Positions 1 to 7,934 of a stretch of DNA of 64,000 nt are shown here, one piece after another. Both the position numbers and the translations under genes were made by a program. Where the stretch lies: NCBI RefSeq assembly GCF_947495455.1, contig NZ_CANLZC010000002.1:62001-126000 (forward strand), in the 5' to 3' direction. The notes below the pieces were generated by a model, which saw only the letters and a list, made by a program, of their open reading frames with translations, had not been told where the DNA came from and did not search any database. Positions within the stretch are counted from its first letter, which is position 1. Each line of letters starts with the position of its first letter. Origin of the DNA: an uncultured Shewanella sp. GTDB taxonomy: Bacteria > Pseudomonadota > Gammaproteobacteria > Enterobacterales > Shewanellaceae.

Positions 1-162
1 TGCAAAAGACAAGATTTGGTGTTTTCTGTCAAAATCAGATAAAGTAACCAACTTAAAACAAAAAAAACACATCATCACTCAAACGTTAACACTTATTCAA
101 TCACAGCCTGTTATCAGGCCGAAAGAGTGAACCCGTTTTGAGATAATTTGGGGTAAGACAGC
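1..162. other. Upstream region of the first transporter gene
   Basis: No gene is visible in this stretch. It holds a small perfect hairpin (GCCTG-TTAT-CAGGC, 106-119) and a purine-rich stretch before the ATG at 163. Promoter elements could not be assigned with confidence. Any gene to the left lies outside the window. Confidence 0.4.
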
Positions 163-1698
163 ATGAGTCAAAGTATTTCCCACTCAGGTAATGATCTGCG
201 TGAAGTAAAACAACTGGGCATGTGGGCGTCCATTGCCAGTTTAAGCTATATATTTTGGATGGTCGGCGGCATGGAGCTCATTGAGCGTATCGCATATTAC
301 GGCGTGAAAGCCAGTGCCGGCCTGTATGCCCAATCACCCAGCTCTGCAGGCGGTCTTGGGATCAGTTTAAGTGATTATGGTGTGATCATATCAATCTGGG
401 CCTTAATGCAAACCTTTATCCCTGTTTTCACGGGTGGCATATCCGATAGAGTCGGCTATAAAGAAACCATTTTTATCTCTACTTTGGTAAAAATTGCAGG
501 GTATTTGGTCATGGCCTTTTTCCCCAGTTTTTGGGGGTTTTTAATCGGTGCCATGTTACTTGCAGGGGGAACCGGCATTTTTAAGCCCGGCATTCAGGGC
601 ACTCTTGTTCTCTCCACGAACCGAAATAACTCCTCCATGGCTTGGGGAATTTTTTACCAAGTAGTGAACATAGGTGGCTTTTTAGGCCCCTTAGTGGCCG
701 TGCACATGCGCCAATTGTCATGGGAAAATGTCTTTTTTGCTTGTGCGGCCATCATTTCATGTAACCTTTTATTATTACTGGCTTATAAAGAACCTGGTAA
801 GGCCGAGCGACTCGCCCGCAACGCCAAAATTAAATCTGGCGAAATCAAGCAAGAAGTACTCTGGAAAGATGCATTGCATGAGCTCAAAAAACCTGTGGTG
901 ATTTACTACATGTTAGTATTTGCTGGTTTTTGGTTTATGTTTAATGCCTTATTTGATGTGCTTCCCATTCACATTGCTGAATGGGTGGATACCAGTGTGA
1001 TTGTCACTAGCTTGTTTGGCGAAGCGGGCACCAGTAATGGCATGCTTCAGTTTTGGTTAGGCCTGAATAATGCTGGTACCAAAGTGATGCCCGAGGGCAT
1101 GCTCAATCTCAATGCTGGCATGATCATGACCAGCTGTTTTCTCATTGCTGCCTTAACGGCGAAGTATCGTATCACCAGCGCCATGTTAATGGGCTGTTTA
1201 TTCAGTATTCTCGCCTTTGTCTTTATTGGTGCGACCAATGCTGCGTGGATGATAGTACTCGCCATCGCTTTATTTTCCATTGGCGAAATGATGATAAGCC
1301 CAAAGAAAAACGAATTCATGGGCAATATTGCACCAGAAGGTAAAAAAGCCATGTACTTAGGCTTTGTCATGTTACCCCAAGGTATTGGCTGGGGATTAGA
1401 AGGTTATTTTGGCCCTAAACTGTACGAGCATTTTGCCTCAAAAGAGCGTTTTTCAAGGGAGCTGTTAGCCGAGCGAGGAATGAGTGAAAGTGCCATTACC
1501 GCCATTCCACAAGGTGAAGCCTTTGATACCTTAGTGGCCTATACAGGTGAAAGCGCTAAGCAATTAACTCAGTTACTTTATCATACTCATGATATCGGTA
1601 TGGCTTGGTACATCATCGGCGCTATTGGAGCCATTTCCGCCGTTGGGATCTTCTTATACGGTCAATGGTTGTATCGTTTACAAAAACAACAAGCCTAA
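163..1698 (+). CDS. POT-like / MFS membrane transporter
   Basis: This is a 511-residue inner-membrane transporter with about 12 hydrophobic segments. The first helix carries a MELIERIAYYGVKA stretch, which resembles the E-x-F/I-x-x-YY helix-1 signature of proton-dependent oligopeptide (POT/PTR) transporters. A GGxSDRVGYKETI loop follows, of the general MFS loop 2-3 type. The GGTGIFKPGIQGTLV segment also matches POT proteins. By family it should be a proton-coupled symporter in the cytoplasmic membrane; the substrate (di/tripeptide or other) cannot be read from sequence. It is a single-gene unit convergent with the rsuA-like gene, with a shared hairpin between them. A generic MFS transporter of unknown substrate is the main alternative. 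Confidence 0.8.
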   Translation: MSQSISHSGNDLREVKQLGMWASIASLSYIFWMVGGMELIERIAYYGVKASAGLYAQSPSSAGGLGISLSDYGVIISIWALMQTFIPVFTGGISDRVGYKETIFISTLVKIAGYLVMAFFPSFWGFLIGAMLLAGGTGIFKPGIQGTLVLSTNRNNSSMAWGIFYQVVNIGGFLGPLVAVHMRQLSWENVFFACAAIISCNLLLLLAYKEPGKAERLARNAKIKSGEIKQEVLWKDALHELKKPVVIYYMLVFAGFWFMFNALFDVLPIHIAEWVDTSVIVTSLFGEAGTSNGMLQFWLGLNNAGTKVMPEGMLNLNAGMIMTSCFLIAALTAKYRITSAMLMGCLFSILAFVFIGATNAAWMIVLAIALFSIGEMMISPKKNEFMGNIAPEGKKAMYLGFVMLPQGIGWGLEGYFGPKLYEHFASKERFSRELLAERGMSESAITAIPQGEAFDTLVAYTGESAKQLTQLLYHTHDIGMAWYIIGAIGAISAVGIFLYGQWLYRLQKQQA

Positions 1699-1719
1699 TT
1701 CAAAATCAGTCTAAAGCTA

Positions 1720-1741
1720 GCGCTCCTTATTCCGGGAGCGC
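1720..1741. terminator. Bidirectional hairpin between convergent genes
   Basis: GCGCTCC (1720-1726) pairs with GGAGCGC (1735-1741), followed on the plus strand by AATTT. It lies between the transporter stop (1698) and the tail of the convergent rsuA-like gene, whose stop codon falls in the loop region. It plausibly serves both genes, though the T-tract is weak. Confidence 0.5.
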
Positions 1742-2455
1742 AATTTCTGTGTTTGTCAGGCTTCGATAATACCCCGTAGGTAAGTCGCTATCTAAAACGA
1801 TTTTTCCAACGGATATTCTGTGTAATGCAACCACAGGATTGCGAAAGCGACCAAACATCCGCTTAATTTGATGATAGCGTCCTTCCATTAACGTCACTAT
1901 CGCCACATATTCACTGAGGATCTCAAGCTTTACGGGTAAAGTAGTAATATCTTCATAGGCAAAATACATACCCGCGGCAAACGCATCGATATAATCTGAC
2001 GTTAAAGGATTTTGTAGTGTCACTCGATAGACTTTTTCAACTTTATTTTTGGGTGACATCAAGGCGCTAGACCAACGACCATCATTAGTTAACAATAATA
2101 AGCCTGAGGTGTTGAGATCTAATCGCCCCACAATATGAAGATCGGTAATATTTATATTATTTGTGATTAACTCAGAAGCCGTTAAACAATCAATCACAGT
2201 CCTATGTTGCCTATCCCGTGTTGCACTCACCACGCCAACGGGCTTATGTAACATGATATAGCTCGGCAAATTCTGTTGCAGGGCGCATCCATCCACACAA
2301 ATATGAGAAAATTCATCAATGGGTAAATCCCTCGCGGTAACCACTTGACCGTCGACCCAAACCCGCTTTTTAGCCAACATAACCTGAACTTGTTTGATGC
2401 TAATTTGTAGCATTTTACCAAGAAACCTGTCTAAGCGACCCCGTTTTGATTGCAT
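1727..2455 (-). CDS. rsuA: RsuA-type 16S rRNA pseudouridine synthase
   Basis: This 242-residue protein has an N-terminal S4 RNA-binding domain (about residues 1-60, GRLDRFLGKML...VWVDGQVV). The pseudouridine synthase core follows, with motif GRLDLNTSGLLLLTNDG near residue 110. The aspartate of GRLD is the catalytic residue in this family. KVYRVTL and GRYHQIKRMF are further RsuA/RluB/E/F family blocks. RsuA forms pseudouridine 516 in 16S rRNA, and the length fits RsuA (about 230 residues). It is most similar to RsuA in layout, but RluE/RluF-type specificity cannot be excluded by eye. It is convergent with the transporter and lies 15 bp downstream of the regulator gene, so the two may be co-transcribed. 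Confidence 0.8.
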   Translation of the reverse strand: MQSKRGRLDRFLGKMLQISIKQVQVMLAKKRVWVDGQVVTARDLPIDEFSHICVDGCALQQNLPSYIMLHKPVGVVSATRDRQHRTVIDCLTASELITNNINITDLHIVGRLDLNTSGLLLLTNDGRWSSALMSPKNKVEKVYRVTLQNPLTSDYIDAFAAGMYFAYEDITTLPVKLEILSEYVAIVTLMEGRYHQIKRMFGRFRNPVVALHRISVGKIVLDSDLPTGYYRSLTNTEIALPE

Positions 2456-2470
2456 AATAACCTCGCCTTC

Positions 2471-3088
2471 CTAAAGAGGCACAATCTTATAAGCACAGCG
2501 CCTCGCGCCTTCAATAATATGTTCTTCTCGGCTCACGATAGCACAAGCTTCAAATAAGCGTTGAAAAAGCTGTAATTCAGAACGACAAAAGTTTAAACAT
2601 TGGCTCGCCGCAGCACATATAGGGCAATGGTTTTCTAACAACCATAAAATATCCCCTTCTTGTTCAATGCTAGCCATATAGCCTTCATCAGTCCTCAACT
2701 GTTTAAGCACCTGTAATTTTTCAATCAATTCTGTTTTACCACTCATGGCGTTCAGGTACAAATCCAAGGACGTAGATTCTCTATGCTCAATCAATTGATT
2801 AAGCCCCTGATCACCAAAAACGGTTTTAACCGAATCAATTAATTGCACCGTCAACTCACTGTGACGATCGGTAAAGTGGCTATTGCTTTGGCTCGTCAAT
2901 GACCAAAAACGTGTCGGCCGCCCTCTTGCCGCTTTTTTGTCTTCGAAAATCACATCACCACTGTCTTCTAACCCCTGTAAATGCTGACGCACTCCCATGG
3001 TCGTTAATGCTAAGGCTTCTGCTAATACTTTTGCTGTTAACGGTCCTTGGGTTTTTAACATTTGTATTATTTTCTCACTGGTTTTCAC
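2471..3088 (-). CDS. SufR-like winged-helix regulator with C-terminal cysteine cluster
   Basis: This is a transcriptional regulator of about 205 residues in the COG2345/SufR-like group. The N-terminal HTH reads KIIQMLKTQGPLTAKVLAEALALTTMGVRQHLQGLEDSG, with the wing GRPTRFWSLT. The C-terminal half carries CPICAAASQCLNFC plus a later RRCAY, a cysteine-rich motif of the type that binds an Fe-S cluster in SufR-like proteins. The reading frame is open up to 3118. I place the start at GTG 3088 because it is preceded at the right spacing by a near-perfect ribosome-binding site (AAAGGAGGGGG); the upstream TTG/ATG at 3118/3115 has none. It is divergent from the FMN-reductase-like gene across a promoter region with AAGTAAA repeats. 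It probably controls that gene and itself in response to redox or Fe-S state (inference). Confidence 0.72.
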   Translation of the reverse strand: MKTSEKIIQMLKTQGPLTAKVLAEALALTTMGVRQHLQGLEDSGDVIFEDKKAARGRPTRFWSLTSQSNSHFTDRHSELTVQLIDSVKTVFGDQGLNQLIEHRESTSLDLYLNAMSGKTELIEKLQVLKQLRTDEGYMASIEQEGDILWLLENHCPICAAASQCLNFCRSELQLFQRLFEACAIVSREEHIIEGARRCAYKIVPL

Positions 3089-3164
3089 TTCCCCCTCCTT
3101 TATCACTTTGTCCATCAACAGCCCTTATTAAAAAGATCCCGCTATTATTACTGATCTGCCAATT

Positions 3165-3207
3165 AAGTAAACTTTTTTCTTTACTTTATTATATAAAGCA
3201 TTTACTT
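3165..3207. promoter_or_regulatory. Candidate operator: AAGTAAA inverted and direct repeats
   Basis: AAGTAAA occurs at 3165-3171. Its reverse complement TTTACTT occurs at 3180-3186 and again at 3201-3207, 21 bp (about two helical turns) apart and embedded in TTTACTTTAT repeats. The sites lie in the divergent promoter region between the SufR-like regulator and the FMN-reductase-like gene, so binding by the neighbouring regulator is the simplest reading. Confidence 0.45.
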
Positions 3208-3242
3208 TATATAATAGAAACCCATTAAAGGAATAACGAAAA

Positions 3243-3851
3243 ATGAAATTACTCATTGTCAGTAGCAGCCAAAGGGAAGGCTCACAAAGTGCCAAAGTTG
3301 CGCAATACTTATATGATAATAATAAAGACTTCAATGAAGTTAATCACTTAGAACTGTGCCGTTATGCACTCCCTTTTTGGAATGGCGATAGCCATACAAA
3401 GTCACAAGATAGCAGTACTTGGCCTTTCATTAGCCAGCAAGTTAAACAAGCCGATGCTCTGATTTTAATTACACCAGAATGGGGCGGTATGGCATCACCA
3501 CTGCTGAAAAACTTTCTCCTCATGTGTGACAACCAAGATACTGCACATAAGCCGGCTTTATTAATGTCGGTAGTGAGTGGAATAAGTGGTGCCTACCCTA
3601 TTGCAGAGCTGCGCATGAACGCATTAAAAAACAACAAACTGGTGGCCACACCTGATCACTTAATCATTCGCAACGTCACTGAGGTGTTAAATACTCAGGC
3701 AATCGCAAGCGAAAGAGATAAATCAATAAAAGAAAGAATCGATTACAGTACGCATATGCTACACCAATATGCCAAAGCGCTGTTCTCAATTAGGCAACAA
3801 CACAGCGCGACACCTTATCCTAAACAGCAAGAATATGCCTACGGTATGTGA
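3243..3851 (+). CDS. NAD(P)H-dependent FMN reductase family flavoprotein
   Basis: This 202-residue protein has a flavodoxin-like fold. The N-terminus MKLLIVSSSQREGSQSAKVAQYL is the phosphate-binding loop of the NADPH-dependent FMN reductase family. LILITPEWGGMASPLLKNFL is the second characteristic block (usually PEYxxxxPxxLKN). It is cytosolic and has no signal peptide. The start ATG is preceded by AAAGGAATAACG. By family it would reduce FMN, quinones or chromate-like acceptors with NAD(P)H; the physiological substrate is unknown. It is divergent from the SufR-like regulator and is followed 53 bp later by the VOC gene in the same direction, so those two may form an operon. Confidence 0.75.
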   Translation: MKLLIVSSSQREGSQSAKVAQYLYDNNKDFNEVNHLELCRYALPFWNGDSHTKSQDSSTWPFISQQVKQADALILITPEWGGMASPLLKNFLLMCDNQDTAHKPALLMSVVSGISGAYPIAELRMNALKNNKLVATPDHLIIRNVTEVLNTQAIASERDKSIKERIDYSTHMLHQYAKALFSIRQQHSATPYPKQQEYAYGM

Positions 3852-3904
3852 GACACATTTAACCAACTATATCAATTAGTAAAATAGATTTTAAGGAGAA
3901 AATC

Positions 3905-4324
3905 ATGATCCAACTTGAACACATTAATCTTGTCGTTAAAGACATTTCAAGATCACTGCACTTTTATCAAGCCATTTTTCCACATTGGCGTATACGTGGC
4001 GGTGATAAAGGCAGTTGGTATGGTAAACCAAGGAATTGGGTCCACTTTGGCGATGATTATCAATATTTAAGCCTCAATGATAGTGGTGAAGGTGAAAACC
4101 GTGACCTCAGTGGACATCAAGTAGGCCTTGCTCACTTTGCATTTGTCACTCACGATTTACAAGGGATCATCAATCGGTTAAAAGCCATTGGTTATGATGT
4201 CGATAAAGAAGGGGCTGACAGCCGTCATAGAGAAAACGTTTATTACATAGATCCCGATGGCTATGAAGTGGAATTTGTGCAATATAAAAGTGATGTGCCT
4301 AGTGAACGAAACTTATATGACTAA
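3905..4324 (+). CDS. VOC (glyoxalase/bleomycin-resistance) superfamily protein
   Basis: This 139-residue single-domain protein has two beta-alpha-beta-beta-beta units. The metal-site-like residues are visible: His7 in LEHINLVV, His in GLAHFAFVTHD (second unit), and Glu in YEVEFVQ near the C-terminus, after the typical YYIDPDGYEVEF block. Family members include glyoxalase I, dioxygenases and resistance proteins; which reaction applies here cannot be told. A strong AAGGAG lies just before the ATG. It follows the FMN-reductase-like gene and may share its redox-responsive promoter. Confidence 0.75.
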   Translation: MIQLEHINLVVKDISRSLHFYQAIFPHWRIRGGDKGSWYGKPRNWVHFGDDYQYLSLNDSGEGENRDLSGHQVGLAHFAFVTHDLQGIINRLKAIGYDVDKEGADSRHRENVYYIDPDGYEVEFVQYKSDVPSERNLYD

Positions 4325-4448
4325 TACATCACTAGCCGTATCCATCTTCGTTGAGCCTAAAGCCAACTAACACAGTATCTTTGCTAATTGAGCCCCCCTA
4401 GGATGAATACCTGTACCATTAGAGAATGGCGATCACCCAGAAAGGACA

Positions 4449-4535
4449 ATAATACCCATTCAAATATATAAGTGATCACCTGAAATGAGAACAGGTGATC
4501 GGCACCCATGGGAATATATAAGAATATTACATGGA
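4449..4535. repeat. Solitary imperfect palindrome related to MITE ends
   Basis: A perfect 9-bp stem, GATCACCTG (4474-4482) and CAGGTGATC (4492-4500), sits at the centre of a larger imperfect palindrome bounded by TAATA-type sequence. The left flank (TACCCATTC...ATATAAGTGATC) resembles the terminal repeat of the 361-bp element at 45300-45660. It lies between the convergent VOC gene and entA, so it may also act as a bidirectional terminator, though no T-tract is present. Confidence 0.45.
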
Positions 4536-4550
4536 TGTATGGTGATGAGA

Positions 4551-5321
4551 TCACTTACCTAACGTGGCTCCGCCATCAATCACAATGTCTTGCAATGTTA
4601 TATGACTAGCTTGTGAGGAGCTTAAGAAAACCACTGTGTTGGCGATATCTTCTGGGGAGGCTAATTTTCCTAATGGAATACCTGGTTTAAATTGTTCAGG
4701 AAATCCTTCAATGGTTTTTTCTTCCCCGTTTTTATCTTGCCAAAGAGACCATTGCATAGGGGTTTGTGTTGAGCCAGGAGAAACAATATTGCAACGAATG
4801 CCGTACTTCGCCAATTCGAGTCCAGCAACTAAAGACAGGTTAGTCAGTGCTGATTTAGAGGCACTGTATGCCGCCATAGACATACGAGGCATATGATTAG
4901 CATTTGAAGAGACACTGATTATTGCCCCACCTTGGTTTGCTTTCATTAAAGGGATAACTTGGCGCATAAGGTGAAAAGCACCTGAAACATTAACATTAAA
5001 TGACGACATCCATTGTTCGGTTGTCAGCTCCATGATGCTGCCCATATGCAGTATGCCTGCAATATTAATTAACGCATCTACAGTGCCATGCTCTTCAATA
5101 ACTTGCTTACATGTATTTATTACGTCATTTTCATTACTAATATCTAAAACAACTTGAGTAATATTGTTGTCGGATCCCGTAAAATTTAGGTCAAAGCCAA
5201 TGACATTGGCACCTAACTGTTGAAATTTTTTAGCCGTAGCAGCTCCAATACCTTGGTTGGCACCTGTTACCCAAATGGTTTTATTTGCCCATTCTTCCTC
5301 ATTATTTAATGTCGAGTTCAT
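4551..5321 (-). CDS. entA: 2,3-dihydro-2,3-dihydroxybenzoate dehydrogenase
   Basis: This classical short-chain dehydrogenase (about 256 residues) has the Rossmann motif TGANQGIG and the catalytic YSASK (YxxxK), preceded by an ISVSSNANH serine block. EntA/DhbA oxidises 2,3-dihydro-2,3-dihydroxybenzoate to 2,3-dihydroxybenzoate with NAD+, the third step from chorismate. The role is assigned from its place as last gene of an entC-entE-entB-entA operon, since SDR sequence alone is not specific. The ATG at 5321 is preferred; an in-frame GTG at 5330 lies 5 bp after entB and could also be used. It should be Fur-repressed through the operon promoter near 9324-9354. Confidence 0.88.
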   Translation of the reverse strand: MNSTLNNEEEWANKTIWVTGANQGIGAATAKKFQQLGANVIGFDLNFTGSDNNITQVVLDISNENDVINTCKQVIEEHGTVDALINIAGILHMGSIMELTTEQWMSSFNVNVSGAFHLMRQVIPLMKANQGGAIISVSSNANHMPRMSMAAYSASKSALTNLSLVAGLELAKYGIRCNIVSPGSTQTPMQWSLWQDKNGEEKTIEGFPEQFKPGIPLGKLASPEDIANTVVFLSSSQASHITLQDIVIDGGATLGK

Positions 5322-5335
5322 TCTAATCACTCTAT

Positions 5336-6211
5336 TTATAATGCATTAGCTTGTGACACTGTGTGCCAAAAACCATTGATAGTCGGTGCCTTTGCTAGTT
5401 CAACAAATGTTACATTGAGACCTTGTTTTTGCCATAAAGAAAGTAAAGTCATGACTGCTACCGAATCTAAGCCAAAATCCATTAAATTATCATCATCATC
5501 CAGTTCATCGGCATCTTCAATTAACGGAAGGATCTGGGCCCTCATTTCGCTTTTTGATAACTTGTTAGCCTGATTTTTAGCATCAAGAGTGACAATATCG
5601 TCTACACAGACCACTCTGCCAGCATTGTTTGCAATGTAATTCAATGCAGTGAGGTGATCTTTTAATGTGAAATCAGCAATAGCATCAGCCACTAAAAAGG
5701 GCTTAATATCATGCATAAAAGCATCTACGGCTGTTTGCATTACACCTATATGGGCATAGATCCCACAAATAATCAGTTGATCCTTAGCTTGAGATGTCAT
5801 TTGCTCTTTTAATGAAGAACGATAAAAAGCACTATATCGCCATTTTGTGAATACAATATCATCTTCATCTGGCGTTAATTCACTTATTATTGGCTTTTTT
5901 TCAGGGTGTTGGGGTAAACCTTTCCCCCACATATCGTTAAGTAGCGCTCGATCCTCATCGGATTGTTCCTGAGGCTGAGCGGTATAGTAAACGGGTATGC
6001 CTTGAGCCTTACAAAATGCTTTAAGTGCCGCAATATGACTTATAACTTGTTTAATCAAGTCATTATTTTCACCGTAAAAATCGACAAAATATTCTTGCAT
6101 GTCATGAATAAGCAACGCAGCTCTACTCGGATCAAACTGCCAAGACACCTTATTTTTAGGGATGTCAACTGATGATGGCAATGTATAAGCGGCTAATGAT
6201 TTGATAGACAT
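5336..6211 (-). CDS. entB: Isochorismatase with aryl carrier domain
   Basis: This 291-residue bifunctional protein begins with an isochorismatase domain (about residues 1-210; ALLIHDMQEYFVDFYG, FTKWRYSAFYRSSL, ICGIYAHIGVMQTAVDAF). A C-terminal aryl carrier protein follows (about 215-291), with the 4'-phosphopantetheine serine in DFGLDSVAVMTLL. The first domain converts isochorismate to 2,3-dihydro-2,3-dihydroxybenzoate plus pyruvate. The carrier holds DHB as a thioester for the NRPS. The IGV tripeptide sits where EntB/DhbB have IGC, a substitution seen by eye. The length matches E. coli EntB (285). It lies 7 bp after entE and 14 bp before the preferred entA start. Confidence 0.93.
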   Translation of the reverse strand: MSIKSLAAYTLPSSVDIPKNKVSWQFDPSRAALLIHDMQEYFVDFYGENNDLIKQVISHIAALKAFCKAQGIPVYYTAQPQEQSDEDRALLNDMWGKGLPQHPEKKPIISELTPDEDDIVFTKWRYSAFYRSSLKEQMTSQAKDQLIICGIYAHIGVMQTAVDAFMHDIKPFLVADAIADFTLKDHLTALNYIANNAGRVVCVDDIVTLDAKNQANKLSKSEMRAQILPLIEDADELDDDDNLMDFGLDSVAVMTLLSLWQKQGLNVTFVELAKAPTINGFWHTVSQANAL

Positions 6212-6218
6212 AATAATC

Positions 6219-7934
6219 CTATTTACAAGTAAATTCTGGCGTGTTTTTTTTGTTCATGTTTGTGGTCAATGATCTACGCAAGTAGCGTTTGTCTGTTTTA
6301 CCCACAGCCGTTTTCGGTAAATCATCCACAAAGACCACGTGATCGGGTATCTTATAGCTCGAAACACCTTGCTCTCTTAAATAACGACGAATATCTCGCG
6401 CTTTTATTTCAGTATTCTTTACAACAACAGCGCAACTCGATTCACCTAAAATGTCATCCGCTAATGCGACGAGTGCAATATCTGTTATAGCGGGTATATG
6501 AAGCAAGAGCTCTTCAATTTCCAGCGCATCAATTTTTTCACCACCCCGATTAATTTGGTCTTTGTTCCTCCCCATGACAATAAGATGCCCTGAAGGGGTG
6601 AGTTTGACTAAATCCCCCGTGCAATAAAAGCCATGGTGATCGAAGGCTAGTTTGTTGATAGCCGGAGACTTATAATACCCCCTAAATGTATAGGGTCCTC
6701 TTGTCCATAATTCGCCAACCTCGCCAATGGCTACCGGCAAGCCTGCTTCATTCAATACTTTTATCTCATCACAAGGAGACATTGGCTTACCTTGCGTATT
6801 GTTGATATGCCATTGACTATCAGAATAGAGAGTGTAATTGACTAAACCTTCTGCCATTCCAAAGACTTGTTGTAACTGGCAATTGAGAACATTGTTGACT
6901 TGTTCCGCAATGACACAACTCAGTTTCGCCCCCCCCACCTGTATGGTTTTAAGAGAACAGAGTAATGACTTCACTGTACAGTTTGTATCAACATTGTTAC
7001 TTTGATTGGCTTCTTTAAGCCAAAGATGTAATGCAGGAGGGACTAATGCAGTAAATGTAACACCATGTTGCTTAATTAATGGAAAACATGTAGTAGGACT
7101 CGGATCTGAAGCCGTTACAACTGTTCCTCCCGCATAGAATACCCCTAGGGCACCCGGTGAACTAAGGGTAAAGTTGTGGGGTGCAGGTAATGCACATAAA
7201 TAAACGGTATTATGTGAAAGCTCACAGATCAGGGCGCTTTGCCTAATACTGTAATAATAATCATTATGGGTTCTAGGAATAAGCTTAGGTGTGCCCGTAC
7301 TGCCACCGGATAATTGAAAAAAAGCCACTTGTTCAGCAGCGGTTTCACAATTAACTATGTCGACACTGTCGCTATCGTTAAATGATAATTTGGAAGGATT
7401 ATTGATCCAATACATAGGGGCTAATTCCTTGCTTCCCTCTATTGTACCGCCGACAATAAGAGTATTGTCTAAATTGATGCAATGTGGGCCAAGTTTTGTT
7501 AATAACTGAGCGGTCACATAGTCATTATTTACCAATGTATGTTGTGTAGACAAAATAACCAAGGCGGGTTTTATTTGTTTACTAAAGGCGATGAGTTCAT
7601 GTGAACTGTGGCTAAATAATGCATTTACCGGTGTAATGCCACATTTTAATAAGGCAAAAAACACAATGTAAAATTCTGCGCTATTGGGCAGATGTACAAG
7701 AGCCGTTGCATCATCTGGAAGTTTTCGCGCTAATAAATGAGATGCAAGTTGATTACTTAACGAATCAATATCACGATAAGTAAAGGTTCTTCCCTGACAA
7801 ATTAATGCAAGTTTATTCCCGTTATTCTGCAGTTGATTATGAATAATATGGGTTAGAGGTTCGTTGCTCCAATAACCCTTGTTAATATAATCAGTGGCGA
7901 TGTCTTCAGGCCAGGGAGTAAATTGAATACTCAT
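6219..7934 (-). CDS. entE: 2,3-dihydroxybenzoate-AMP ligase
   Basis: This 571-residue stand-alone adenylation enzyme of the ANL superfamily carries the AMP-binding P-loop FFQLSGGSTGTPKLIPRTHNDYYYSIR, the downstream VFGMAEGLVNYT (adenine-binding block) and the hinge/ATP block CTGDLVKLTPSGHLIVMGRNKDQINRGGEKI. PKTAVGKTDKR supplies the C-terminal catalytic lysine. It activates DHB as an acyl-adenylate and loads it on the EntB aryl carrier. The length is somewhat greater than E. coli EntE (536). Its ATG overlaps the entC stop by 4 nt (ATGA), which indicates translational coupling. Confidence 0.93.
   Translation of the reverse strand: MSIQFTPWPEDIATDYINKGYWSNEPLTHIIHNQLQNNGNKLALICQGRTFTYRDIDSLSNQLASHLLARKLPDDATALVHLPNSAEFYIVFFALLKCGITPVNALFSHSSHELIAFSKQIKPALVILSTQHTLVNNDYVTAQLLTKLGPHCINLDNTLIVGGTIEGSKELAPMYWINNPSKLSFNDSDSVDIVNCETAAEQVAFFQLSGGSTGTPKLIPRTHNDYYYSIRQSALICELSHNTVYLCALPAPHNFTLSSPGALGVFYAGGTVVTASDPSPTTCFPLIKQHGVTFTALVPPALHLWLKEANQSNNVDTNCTVKSLLCSLKTIQVGGAKLSCVIAEQVNNVLNCQLQQVFGMAEGLVNYTLYSDSQWHINNTQGKPMSPCDEIKVLNEAGLPVAIGEVGELWTRGPYTFRGYYKSPAINKLAFDHHGFYCTGDLVKLTPSGHLIVMGRNKDQINRGGEKIDALEIEELLLHIPAITDIALVALADDILGESSCAVVVKNTEIKARDIRRYLREQGVSSYKIPDHVVFVDDLPKTAVGKTDKRYLRRSLTTNMNKKNTPEFTCK

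Noticed and set aside
1047-1370. A 107-codon frame antisense to the first transporter
   Set aside because: It is fully inside a well-supported transporter gene and has no family features.
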